A DNA stretch of 33,155 nt, from the NCBI GenBank assembly GCA_001969505.1, contig LSSK01000484.1:1-33155 (forward strand), in the 5' to 3' direction. Origin of the DNA: Zancudomyces culisetae (lineage: Eukaryota; Kickxellomycota; Harpellomycetes; Harpellales; Legeriomycetaceae). The notes beneath the pieces were generated by a model. The model was not told the DNA's origin, did no database searches, and saw only the letters and a program-made list of their open reading frames with translations. Below, piece by piece: positions 9,765 to 21,077 of this stretch (position 1 is its first letter; each line of letters opens with the position of its first letter). Made by a program: the position numbers and the translations under genes.

Positions 9765-12700
9765 TTTATATTAATTATATTCAAAGTTTTTATTATCTAA
9801 CTATTTTTATTTAGGGTGATCCCTGCTTGGTTGCCGGAACCGGTATCTATTGTAATACTGTATAAATTAATTATTGTAAATATTATTTTCTCAATAGGTA
9901 CGAGATATACACTGGGGGGAGATAAAGCAAAAGGAATGTAAAGTACTATGGTTTAATTATAGGTCGTTTGTGTCCAAAATATCTTTCAATTAGGGCCTTA
10001 TGCTTAAAAAATGTTTATAAGGCTCGAATTATATTCGAAAAGCGGAAAATGACAAATCTATTGCCAGCCACTTCATTCCTGTTTCGTATCATTCCATTCC
10101 TACTCGATCACCCCTCACCCGCTTTCACTTTTAAAAGTATATCAGCAAAAAGAAAAACAAAAAACTTACAATTTATTTCGATTTTTTTCTTTCTATCTGT
10201 AAATCTGCGTCGTTTGGGGTCTAGGTATTTGTTTGTTAGCGTATTCAATGTCCTCTCTATGGAACAGTAAATGATAAAAACAGTATATTTAATGGTCTAT
10301 GATTATTTAAGAATCCTATCCACTAGTGCATAAACTTGATTAGAGATATTTGATTTAGTTCCAAGTATGATTCATCCGTTTTGTCAGAATTGACTGTTTT
10401 ACTCTTCGTTTCGAAATTCAATGGCATGTAATTAAGCATTTAGAGATTACCAAAAGTGTGGATGGAATTATTCATTTTTCCCCCCTTTACGCTTATCAAA
10501 CATTCAGTGTTAACGGAAAAAATAACTATTGCTGAGTTACTTGACTAAAACTAAACTCAGTGAAACTGTATAACAGAAACGATGTTTTTTTTTTTCTTTC
10601 TTTCTGCACGATGTTTTTTTAGAAAGGTTAACCACAACCTATACAAAACGAGCCTCTACATCTGAAGCTTCTTTATCACCTATTTTTTCGCAATAAACAC
10701 CAACAGGTTTTGGTAGAGGGGTTTTGTAGATGGCGAAAAAAAAAGTATTTAATCAGTTTAACTGGCAATAAACAAACTTCATTTGCTAATGTGTATGTTT
10801 ATAAATTTTAAAAGAAAAAAAAAATGGTGATAACAGCGAAAAAAGTAAAAAATCACCATCCAAATTCAAATTTACACGAATAACTCAAGATTGCTAATTA
10901 TACTAACCTCCGGTTTTTGTAATTATTTTTGCCAAAGTTTACATTAAATCCAAACATTAGCGAAACGGAAAGTGGGATTAATTCAAGCATTTCTGTTTGC
11001 CAGTTCAAATCAAATAAAACAATTAATTCAATCGAAATTAGAAAAAGAAATCCTGTACAAATCTCAATCAGACCTCGAGCTGGATTGTACTGTTTCACCT
11101 ATTTTCTAATACTCCTGTTGACAGCCAATTGATCTATGTTGTTTACAAATGCATACCAATAAAAACGTTGCTTTAACTTTGATTACAAATTTATGTGCAC
11201 TTTTTTTGGGATAAATACTTTGCTCAATCAGGTCACGCTAAAATGTCGATGATTATCAAGACAAAAACAAACATTGTTTATGGTTTATTTTCCTGTTGCG
11301 CGTCATATTAGTTCAAGGCACCCGATAGTGATTGGCCTCTAAAATTTGACTGATTTTGCCCCAAGAGCAGAATTTCCTAGTTTGCTTTGCAGCTTATTTT
11401 GGGGGGAGGGAAATAATATCAATCCATTCAGCTTTCACGTAGTCGACTTTAATGGTTGAAATCAGAGAATAACCTAATTTTTGACCAAAAATACACTACC
11501 TCTCCTCCTCATTTTATTTCAATATTTTAGGCGGCGGAAAAGAAAAAAAACGCCGAATATTTGCTAAAAAGCAAAGATGGAATTAAGGGGCTAGTTTGTA
11601 AACAGCTATTACTCGCTCTCTAAAGCCTAGTTACGTTAACAGCTTTTTCGATATATATAGAATGAGTTGTATCCGATTACAGGCGATTATAGGGGGTGTT
11701 ACAGTATGCTCAAAAGCTTGATATATTATAAATTCAGATGCAATTCGAGGCTACATTATGAATTACAAAGTCGCTCCAAAAAAAGCGAATCAAAGCAAAG
11801 TAAAACAAAGCACTAACTAAAATATACTACAAAGACTTGGGTATACCTGCCATTTTAGTTTTTTTCTTTCTTTGTATGAACAGCCCATTGCTTGCATTAT
11901 AGCATACTTTGTAATGGTTAGGTATGACAAGGTTTATACACTATTGTATCCAAATTTAAATTTTCTTGCACAAAATTGTGAGCTGGGCTCATTTCAGGTC
12001 CATTGACTCTGCACTCGTTTGGTATGAAGACAAAAGGAATTTGAAAACTACCTGTTTCAGGTCTCGTGTACCCAACAGGCCGCCAGTGACTTTCCAAAGT
12101 ACTGGATATGCCTCCCTGGGCCACAGCAGCCAGAATAAGCGGAATGTCTTACTTCCGAATGTATACCTCTACCTCGCCCCCCTCCTCCATCTTTTCTCTC
12201 TTCTATCTTCTCTCTCTTTTACTTCATATACTCAGACAAAAAACTCGAACAAATTATGGTTTGAAATACTCGCGATTTTCTTTGATTTTTTCCAAACTTA
12301 CCGCTTCCCATTGAGGCTAGTTACTTGTACGTACTTTCCCCATAACTCATAACTTATCTTTCAAACTGTCAAAACCCGAGTTTTATTGAATTTGGTATCT
12401 TTGCTCACTCTTATTGGTTGTTTTGCGTATTGTTCTTAATTGAATGGGACAAAAAACCACCATAACCAACCGTATTTAGCCTAGTACTTTCCATTTCCCC
12501 CATCCAAAACCGTGAATGCTCCGACTTTTTTTTAAGTCGAGGGCATTTTTGGTCTTACGCTTCTTCCATCTCCCTCAAGTCTTTGGTTCCGCCATAAACC
12601 GAGGGGAGGTGGAAAAAGTGTTTGGGGGAGGTGTTTGCGAGTAATCGCTTTGTGACTTGGCGTTCAAACCTTGCGTTTTGCGAGGGTTGGATAATTTGCT

Positions 12701-13395
12701 GATCTGTTTGGAAGTGAGATATAAATAACGCCAGGCAAAATAGTGGCAACTGCCGCAGCCTGGGTGGTGCAATCATAGTACTCTTTGCTCGCTTTTCCTG
12801 CGTTTTCATGCGCGGGGCTCAGGATGTTGGGATTCTCTCGATGTCCTGTTGTTAACGTCTCAGGGTCTCCAGTGACACTACACTTCCACATCTTTTTGCA
12901 GTTTTAATTGGTTTTGTGATCAAATCTGCGTAGCTGTTTTTATCAAAAATAAAAAGCAAGAGTCCTGTGACTCCCTTCTATTATGTCGTCAAAACGCCAG
13001 GAACGGTACAGCGATGGAGTGCGTTAATGAGCTTATAAAATAAGTGAATGGTGTATTGGTCCGTGGTAGACCCACACAATACGCCATACCCATTTTATTC
13101 TCAGTACAATATACGCCTAATTTTGCGATGGGCTTACCCAGTGTAATGGAAAAATCATCACAAGTACGGCCAGCCGAACATAAGGATCTCATTCTCTCAT
13201 CATTTTGTTCTCCTAGCCGTCTACAACATGCTTTTTCCTCTTTACACTCTGTGTATTAACAGCGCTCTACGCCAATAATAGGCTAATAAACATCAACCCG
13301 TTAATGTACCACACTATAAATAGAGTTACGAAATAAATAGGTAAATAACAAAAGCAGTTCTAAAGCAAACACAAATACCAAAACAAAAGTGCGAA
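9765..13395. other. 3.6 kb without a defensible gene; several weak signals
   Basis: No frame here matches a family I know. Points seen: (1) A possible two-exon minus-strand fragment (11237-11157 spliced to 11098-10898) encoding hydrophobic segments. (2) An inverted repeat ATGGTGAT / ATCACCAT at 10824-10831 and 10852-10859. (3) A nearly duplicated stretch, ACGATGTTTTTTT, near 10580 and 10610. (4) A less AT-rich zone at about 11960-13260 with open frames of 65-85 codons on both strands. (5) A CT-rich tract at about 12164-12226. (6) A 42-codon ATG frame at 12516-12644. (7) A small hairpin CGACTT/AAGTCG at about 12522-12540. The stretch must hold the promoter of the surface-protein gene and the 3' end of JAC1, and may hide a multi-exon or decayed gene. 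Confidence 0.5.
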
Positions 13396-14528
13396 TCAGC
13401 TTATTATTCCTTTATCGGCATTCCAGCTGTCTATAGAATCATTAAGCCGATATAAATACTGGAGCTTTATGGTTAACGAACGGGCCTTATCAAAGTCCTT
13501 TGATTTGAATGTACCAGACAGTTCTTTAATAACTTGACCAATTTCACTTTCGTTTTTAGTTTTTATCAGCTTCATTTCATCAACAGACTTTGCATTTTCG
13601 ATATTTTCGCGGAGTTCCATCATTTCAAACAAAAAGTCATGATCCAGGAACTCTTCGTCCTCCTTGATTGAGAAATTCTCGAGGTGGAGCTAAGAAATAC
13701 AATTTGAATTATTGTTATAATTGTATTTTCTTGATAAATCGATAAAGATTATAAATTCCAAAGAGAAATCACAAGTAAAAATGTTACATACAATATACTT
13801 AGCTCTGGATAATGGATCTTTCAAGGTTACATATGCCTTATTAAGCCATGCCGAATGCTCACTTGAGAGTTCTTGTATTTTCTATTATTTTTTAAAATAA
13901 AGGCTCAATAAAAAAATCACATAGACAATAGAATTAGAGACAAAAGGTCCAAGGTCAATATCCGAATATATGCCATACCTTATCACTCAGCACGTTCGAG
14001 TCGGGATGCGCTGCCTGTTGCAGCTCTATAAACTTTTTTCTCAGTTTGTTCAAATCAATATCAAAAAGAATATCCGACCTAGTTTTTTTAATAGAACAAC
14101 GACAAAAACATGTTTAGCTCATAAAATTTAAAAGTGATATATACAATGGTTATTTGAAGTACATTATAGTGATAAAGTTACTTTGTGAAAACGTCGAAAT
14201 AGTTTAAGGAGGGATCGAATGGCTGTATTACGTGGCATTTCAAATTGGTACAATAAATGGATTTCCTATCGCTTGCCTCTTTGCACAGCCAACATTGCTT
14301 GTGCTCCTTGTCAATCGAAGGGTCATTTGATGAAAATCGCTTTTGTATGACCAGAATGCTTGTACTTTCACCACTTATCGCTCTTTGTAGAATGGTCGCA
14401 CTTGTATCGAATGTATTGTACAGTCTCCCAATTCTGGGTTGGGAGCAGATGCTATTCCTGGCTATTTTCTTCGAGCCATCACTAATAAACATCCGTAGAG
14501 AAAAATTCAAATAATTTACCCTTAGCAT
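13396..14528 (-). CDS. JAC1: JAC1/HSCB mitochondrial J-domain co-chaperone for Fe-S cluster assembly
   Basis: Four exons (14528-14182, 14078-13979, 13881-13792, 13689-13396), with introns of 103, 97 and 102 bp, encode 276 residues. The N-terminus (about 1-70) is basic, Ser/Thr-rich and looks like a mitochondrial presequence. A zinc-type cysteine module follows (C79, C82, C93, C98; CWLC ... YCTNLKC), then NYFDVF, the J domain with HPD at 140-142, and LNKAYVTLKDPLSRAKYI. The last exon is the HscB C-terminal three-helix domain (EDEEFLDHDFLFEMMELRE). In this family the J domain stimulates mitochondrial Hsp70 and the C-terminal domain binds the scaffold ISCU to release the nascent Fe-S cluster. 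I chose ATG 14528; the frame upstream reaches only a TTG. It shares a 320-bp divergent promoter region with the p-aminobenzoate synthase gene. Confidence 0.95.
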
Positions 14529-14848
14529 GATAACTTTATTGTATATTGACGTCAACAATCAAACTAGAATCTGAATTTTGAAATATGAAATTGAAACGAG
14601 TCTTAGCATAAACGTAAAATGTCAATACTGCCAATTTTTTTTGTGTTAAAAGTTATCAGTCATTTAAGCCCAAATTCTTCAAATTTCGATTTAGCTGCAG
14701 GTGATGATTGGCGTTTTTTTTTTTGATTTTTAATGCATTACAACAGCAGGTAAAAGCAGAAAAAAAAACTCTAAATCAGTAAATTTCAATTGATTTCGAT
14801 CATCAGATTCAAAAGTTTTGAGGCCTAAACTAAAATCCATGGAGAAAA
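14529..14848. promoter_or_regulatory. Divergent promoter region, JAC1 / p-aminobenzoate synthase
   Basis: These 320 bp separate two genes transcribed away from each other and must carry both promoters. They contain T and A runs (around 14717-14729 and 14758-14768) of the kind that disfavour nucleosomes. I could not assign a TATA box or a named factor site with confidence. Confidence 0.6.
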
Positions 14849-14898
14849 ATGGACGAAGACGAGCAAATGTTCTGCCTAAGAACTCTAATTATAGATAA
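14839..14898 (+). promoter_or_regulatory. Short upstream ORF overlapping the p-aminobenzoate synthase start
   Basis: An ATG at 14839 (context ATCCATGG, T at -3, G at +4) opens a 19-codon frame that ends at TAA 14896-14898, inside the main coding region and in a different frame. The main ATG at 14849 has the better context (A at -3, G at +4), so leaky scanning would allow expression. It matters only if the transcript starts upstream of 14839. Confidence 0.45.
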
Positions 14899-17800
14899 CT
14901 ACGACTCTTACACAAACAACTTACTCTGGCTTTTGGCAAGAAGCGCTGGAATAACAACACCTGACCTGCAGTTTCAAAGCGTAGGTGATTTTCGACATGC
15001 AGAATCCAATGAAGTAAATGGAGTCATCCAAAAAAAAAGTGTTAAAAACAAGGAAATCTCTTGGGAGTGTATGCGCAAAAGAGTAATACTGATAAAGAAC
15101 GATCAGTATACCTGGGAGTTTGTAAAAGATAATATTATCCCCAATGTAGACAATGTGGTGATTTCCCCAGGCCCCGGAAATCCCTCGACTGAGAGCGATT
15201 TTGGAATATGCAAAAAAGTAATAACTGAATGCCACTTGCCTATTTTTGGGATATGTCTAGGATTTCAAGGAATTGGCGAATGCTATGGAATGAAAGTGCT
15301 AAAGGGGAAAAGTGCAGTTCATGGCCAACAGAGTGGTCTAGAGATAGTAGAATCGGTAGATAGCGGAGAGTATGGAGCACACAGTGGGCTGTTTAGTGAA
15401 ATTCCACAAAATGCAAAAGTTACCAGGTATCACTCCTTAGTTTTGAATGGTACTGGAAGTAGCGAGCTGAAAGTTTTGGCATATAGCCGTGGTAATATAG
15501 ATTTAATGGATAAAGACAGTGGTAGGGTTTCTACAGAAAATAGAGAAATAATGGCTATTAAGCATAGGTATAAACCTATTTACGGTGTTCAGTTTCACCC
15601 AGAGGTAAGGATTTCATGCTAAGAGTTAGAGCAACTAAAATGTAGATAATAAAAACATCATGATTTAGTCGTAAATTCGATTTAGAGGGTCTATACGTGG
15701 TCGTATACTGTTATTATATTTTCTAAATCACTGTACGTATTTTCAAAAAAAAAGGGTCAACGGGGTATTAATATAGATTTTAAAAATAACAATAGTCGGT
15801 AGAGACAGAGTATGGCGATTTACTGATGAATAATTTCCAAAAGCTAGCATATACTTGGTTGCAAAAGAACAAAGAAGGTCACTTACTTACCAAGGAAATA
15901 CCACCCTCAACTCTTCATCTATCCTTGTTATACCACGAGAAAGAGACATTGAACGTCACTAATCCTAGTATCATTGCAAACAATCAAAAGAAGGGCCGGC
16001 GTTTTGTGCTTGGAAGAAAGATAGAACTCGATTCACATTTTTATGATCTATCACGAGTTACCCGAGCAGTATTTAACTGTATATATGCTGATGATGTACT
16101 TCCATTTATACTTGACAGTTCAAAAGAAAACGTAGAGGGCAATAGTATAAGCATCATGGGTTCACTTTGTAGCCCAGGAAGTGTGACAGTGAAATATAAC
16201 ATTGAAGACAGAGAAGTCGATCTGATTAAATACTCAGTGGCGCAGGAGGGGGTAAAATCTAACCTGGAAAAACGAATAAAACTGGATAATATGAAAGGAA
16301 TGGAAGCGGGTAATGATACAAGAAAATGCTCATATTGGGATTGGGCTCAGGATGAGCTGGCAGACAACCTTATTAGAGGCATCGAGTTCAGGGATCTGGA
16401 TTATGTCGAAGCTGGGGGTGGTGCAGGGTGTAGTGTTAGCGGTCCAGCATTTAAATGTGGTTGGGTTGGGTATTTGGGTTACGAAATGTTAAACGAATCG
16501 AACATTGTGCTTTCACAGAAAGCTGAAGAGAGGGGGCAAACTTTCAATTCAGCAAATAGTGCTCCAGGTTCAATTCTCTCACTGGCTACACAGTGTATAG
16601 TCGTAGAGAAGAGGGAGCATCGGATAGCTGTCTACATTTATGGTCTGGCAACGAATAGAAATGACGATGAGGACCCGAGTATAGGATTTGATATTTGGAG
16701 TGAGGCAAACGGAGTATTGTGCTACACAAGCTGCGAAAAGTGGATTAATGATACACATACTAAACTTGGTAAGGATATATCAGTTTTTCTGGAAAAGGAG
16801 TTTAATAGTATCAACAGAATTCGAACTAACACAAATCCAGCTGCAGCCCAGCGAGTAATTACTGCATCTCCGTACATAAAGAAAGAAAAGTACATAAACA
16901 AGGTGGCTATGGCCCAGGAGTTTATAAGAAGTGGAGAGTCGTATCAAATATGTTTGACAAACCAATTTAAGATCACGGCCAACGGAACCGCTGGAGGCCA
17001 AGGGAGGAGTTTCGGGCACGGAGGACTCGCGGAGGCCAAAAAAATATACTTTGACTACCTGAGGACTATGAATGCGGCACCATTTGGAGCCTTTTTCTAC
17101 TATCCAAAGCAAGATAAACAGGAAGATAATAAAGATAGCTGTGAGGATGAAAACATCAATTATGGTGCAGAGCTAATTATAATGAGTTGTAGTCCAGAAC
17201 GATTGTTGTCTATCCACCAAGATAAAAAGAATGGTGGTTTAAAGGCTATGATGAAACCCATCAAGGGAACTGCAAAGAGGATAGATCTCAATAATTTGCA
17301 CTGTGAACACGCTACAATTTCTGGTGCGGTTGCGGATAAGTTTGCAGAAAAACCTCGTTGTTGTGAAAGGTGTTTGGAGGAAGCAACGCTTAGAGACCAT
17401 GCCATTGGGTGCGAGCTACAAGCTGATATAAAAGAGAGGGCAGAAAATCTAATGATTGTTGACTTGGTTAGGCATGATTTGAATGGAGTTTGCAACCCTA
17501 CAACTACGGATGTACCAAAACTCATTTCGTTGGAAAAATACGCGACAGTGTACCAACTGGTATCCACTGTAGAATCGTCGCTACTTGATGACAACGTGAT
17601 GGGTGTTGTTGGACGTTGTTTCCCGCCAGGATCTATGACAGGTGCGCCAAAACTGCGCAGTGTAGAGATACTGCACTCTGTGTTGGAGTCTGAAATTGGT
17701 AATAGAGGTGTATATTCGGGGTCGATTGGGTATATCTCGGCCTGCAACCATGGAGTATGTGACTGGAATGTTGTAATTAGAACTGTGATTTTCACACCCA

Positions 17801-17994
17801 AAAGCTGTGTGTCCAGGTCTGCATCTGGTGGTTGTAACTCGGACGGAGATGATACAACCTCACATGTTCAAATTGGAGCGGGCGGTGCGATAACTATACT
17901 TTCTGACCCAGAGAGCGAATGGGATGAGGTGTTGATTAAATTAGAAGCGATGTTATTGCCATTGAAACATTATATTACAGAATCCAACTGCTAA
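14849..17994 (+). CDS. ABZ1: p-Aminobenzoate (aminodeoxychorismate) synthase, fused PabA-PabB
   Basis: Two exons (14849-15604, 15796-17994) with a 191-bp GTAAGG..TAG intron encode 984 residues. The intron falls inside the conserved QFHPE-S motif, and splicing restores HPESVETEYG. Residues 8-255 are a class I glutamine amidotransferase: IIDNYDSYTNNLL, nucleophile Cys136 in FGICLGFQ, and His250/Glu252 in QFHPE. The rest is the chorismate-binding component I half: GESYQICLTNQ, SCSPERLLS, PIKGT, VDLVRHDLNGVC, FPPGSMTGAPK and IGAGGAI. Lys742 of PIKGT is the key lysine of aminodeoxychorismate synthase (anthranilate synthase has PIAGT), so the substrate call is firm. The enzyme makes 4-amino-4-deoxychorismate from chorismate and glutamine for folate synthesis. 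The fused form occurs in fungi, plants and some protists. An out-of-frame ATG ten bases upstream opens a short overlapping uORF. Confidence 0.97.
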
Positions 17995-18325
17995 AGCACG
18001 GGAAACTACAAAAGTCTGTAGGCGTGCTACTAGAACAATGTTAGATTTATGTAGTTGATATTTTAGGACTATGTAAAGCTTTTTTTTCGTTTATTTCGTT
18101 TTTTTTTTTCTGTGCTGTATATTTCTGATATTATTTTATGCTAAAAGCTAAATTGAAGATGGATCAAATAAAATAATTTCCAAGAGAGGTAACACTATTT
18201 CAGAAAAGCAAGACCCAGTTTTAAGAAAAATTAGCGCAAATAGCAATTTGAAATATATAATGTCAATTATATATAAACGGGTTTAATAAATTATAATTTA
18301 TAAAAATAGGGGACAAACATCTAAA
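17995..18325. other. Intergenic, 3' of PABA synthase and 5' of SNU66
   Basis: These 331 bp are AT-rich, with T runs near 18080 and 18102-18110 that could be 3' processing elements. The last 100 bp contain AT-only stretches (ATATATAATG..TATATATAAA) that may serve as the SNU66 core promoter. No gene is seen. Confidence 0.6.
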
Positions 18326-20814
18326 ATGTCGAATGAAATATCACTGTCTATAGAAGAGACAAAGTAAGTAGCTTTACCAATCCTAAAGAGTATGTAGATG
18401 AGCACAAGCAGATAAAACCATTTATTGGTATTCTTCCAATGTATTTGTAAAATAGCAAATTACGAATCTCACTCGGTTTAAAGCCGCTAAAAGAGGGGAA
18501 AGAAAGTGGAACTAAAGATCAAGTTGCTCAGGAAAATTACATAAAACATCAAGAGGAAGAAAAGCAGAAAAATGAGGATCAGAAGATTTTGGAAAGAATA
18601 ACAAAGTAAGCAATATAATATTTGAATAATTTATGTATAGAAGGATAAAAAGTGCATACAATGGTGGTAAAGTGAAAATAACAAAGCTTTATTAAATGAA
18701 TTGAATTTTGTAATTTAGATCCAAGGAAAAGAGGGAGAGCAATAAGAAATTGACGGGGAAAGGGATAGCTGAGCTCGAGCGAGGAACGGTAAATGAGGAG
18801 GGTGAAGAGGAAGAGACGGAGCTGAGCGCATTGGAATGGGTTAAGAGAACTAAGGAGCGGGAGCAGAGGGAAAAAGAACAAGAGCGTACGCGAATGCGAG
18901 AAAAGCGAAAAAAAGAAAATAAAAGCAAAAATAGGATGGATGAGTATTCGTCAAGTAAGATATTCAGTATTTTGGTTTGTATATATGGGTTTACATAACA
19001 ATATAAGTACTTTTGGTAAAATGGTAGTAATATAAACAAAACATTTGAATAGAAAACCTGCAAGGAATGGAGGTAGCTCATTCTACCAGAGATATAAAGG
19101 AGGGCGAGGAGGAGATTCTGACTTTTATGGATCAAACCATTGACGAATTGGAGGGTAAAGTATTGTATTCATAATCCTATTTGATTATTATTTTTTTTTG
19201 TTTTATGCTGGAAACAGCAGGAAAATGGATAGACCAAAGATAGTTTTAATAATCAAATATAATGCTAATAATATTTGTGATGGCGATTTAGAGCAAGGTG
19301 AAAAGCTACAGAGTGTAAGGATAGCAGAAGAGAAGAAATTGGCTAAATATTTAAAGAGAAAACAAAACAAGGATAGAATGGCAATGCTGAGTGCGTATTT
19401 AGAGGGGGATAATGAGAGCGAAGAGGAAGACGATGAAGAGGAAATGAGAATAGGAACAACACTTGGTGGGAGCGAGGAAAGTAAAGCGAAAAAAAAGCGA
19501 AGGATGGTGTTGGGAGAAGGAGGGGAGGTAAAAGCCGAAAAATTGGAAAAGGAAAGCGAAAGTACGCATGGAGGCATCAAGCGGATCAAAGTTGATATGG
19601 ATGTAGACAACGACGCTGGTATGGGTGGAATGGGGGTAGGAAGGCGAGCAGAGACAGGAAGTGAATATATGAGCGTTGAGGAAGCCAACAAAAAGTTTTT
19701 TAACAAAGGTAAAAAAAGAGGAAAGAAAAGCGAACGAAAAAATGATAGTGGAACAGGAAAAAGCAGAGGCGCAAAACAAAGGTCAGCAACCGTTGAGGAG
19801 GGTGTAAATATAGATGCCATTGGCGGGTTGAAGGGAGAAGGAAAGATAGGAAAACTCTACGGAAACGAAAATGGAGGAGATAATGACTACGATGATTACG
19901 ACAACGATGATGACGAGTTAAGAAGAGCGATATCCAAAGCCGCAAGGCAAAAGGTCGAGTATAAGCTGAACATTGATAGAATTGCCAATATAGCGGATGT
20001 ACATACAGGGTCGCCAACATCGGCAATGGAGGTGGAAAATCGTGAAGATGGAGGAGATGGCGAAGAAGACGAGGTTATTGAGATATCGGCGTTTACTGAA
20101 TTTATTAACCGACTTGGAGGGGAAAACGGAGATGACAGTGAGATGATGATGCAGGACGAAGAGGAGGAAGGTGCACATGGGCATGAACTAGAACGGGAGC
20201 ACAAGCGTGCGAATGAAACCGGAGAGCAGGACGAAATAAAAGGCGGAAATAACGCAGAAAATAGTTTAACGACCGAAATGGAGGGAGTAGAGGATGTCAG
20301 TGATAGAAAAAGCAATTCTAATGGTACTGGACAGGACAATGGTGGTGATAACGAGGATAAAATTTCAAATGAGCCGCTGGTAGGAAAAGGAATAACTGAA
20401 ACTCTCAAGCTGCTTAAATCAAAAGGACTGGTAACAACTGGACCATCAAACTCAGCCAAAAAGGGTCTACTTTCTCGCGAAGGTGGAGATTCACAGGGAT
20501 ATGAAAAAATGGATGAAAAGACGCAGTGGTTATTGATGGTCAAAAAACGGATGATGGATCTAAAAACAGCCAACGCCAACTCAGGCGGCGGTAAGAAGAA
20601 GCTCGAACAAGACTACTTGAAGCTTCGGGAGCAACTCATGAAGGATTACAAACCGACGTTCGTGTTAGAGTATCATGATGAACATGGAAACAAGCTGAAT
20701 CAAAAACAAGCGTTCAAACATTTTGCACATCAGTTCCATGGAATCAAACCCGGCAAAAAGAAGACTGACAAGCTGCGGAAAAAGATGGAGTCTCAAAATC
20801 AAACCCAAAACTAA
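18326..20814 (+). CDS. SNU66: SNU66/SART1, U4/U6.U5 tri-snRNP splicing factor
   Basis: Five exons (18326-18363, 18456-18605, 18719-18954, 19053-19154, 19244-20814) give 698 residues; introns are 92, 113, 98 and 89 bp. The first two exons join to read EISLSIEETNKLRISLGLKPL, the N-terminal signature of SART1. Later come a Glu/Lys/Arg-rich coiled-coil-like stretch ending in LSALEWVKRTKERE, then NLQGMEVAHSTRDIKEGEEEILTF, matching the conserved block near the middle of SART1. A long acidic and basic low-complexity region follows. The C-terminus has YKPTFVLEYHDEHGNKLNQK and AFKHFAHQFHG, the most conserved part of the family. The protein bridges U5 and U4/U6 in the tri-snRNP in the nucleus. The last acceptor (19243) was chosen because the more obvious CAG sites at 19220 give the wrong frame. 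The gene ends convergently with RNR1. Confidence 0.94.
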
Positions 20815-21077
20815 CAATATGTTTGTTTATAAATCTATTTTGTCTTTTTTTTCTTTTCTTATTTCACCATTATTCAAATGTGTTTAAAATTGTTAGTTTT
20901 GTAAATATGTATAATCCAAACCCAAACCCAAATTCAGCTTCAAACTGGAAATATAACTACAACAGCGCAATAAGATTTAGCCGAATACAGTGTATTGTTA
21001 AAACAAGATATTAAGTATATATACGATAATAAAACAAAAATTATAATGAAACAAAAAACTTTTTATACTAAACTAAA
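20815..21077. other. Convergent 3' intergenic region, SNU66 / RNR1
   Basis: These 263 bp lie between two converging genes. They contain a T/C-rich run just after the SNU66 stop, a small CCCAAA-type triple repeat (AACCCAAACCCAAAT, about 20917-20932) and several AATAAA-like words on both strands, suitable for 3' processing of both transcripts. Confidence 0.6.

Noticed and set aside
9968-10270. 100-codon plus frame
   Set aside because: It starts with TTG, has no recognisable content, and probably overlaps the upstream region of the surface-protein gene.
19203-20579. Several long antisense frames (up to 227 codons) across SNU66
   Set aside because: They are Ser/Phe/Leu-rich complements of Glu/Lys/Asp codons in the low-complexity part of SNU66.
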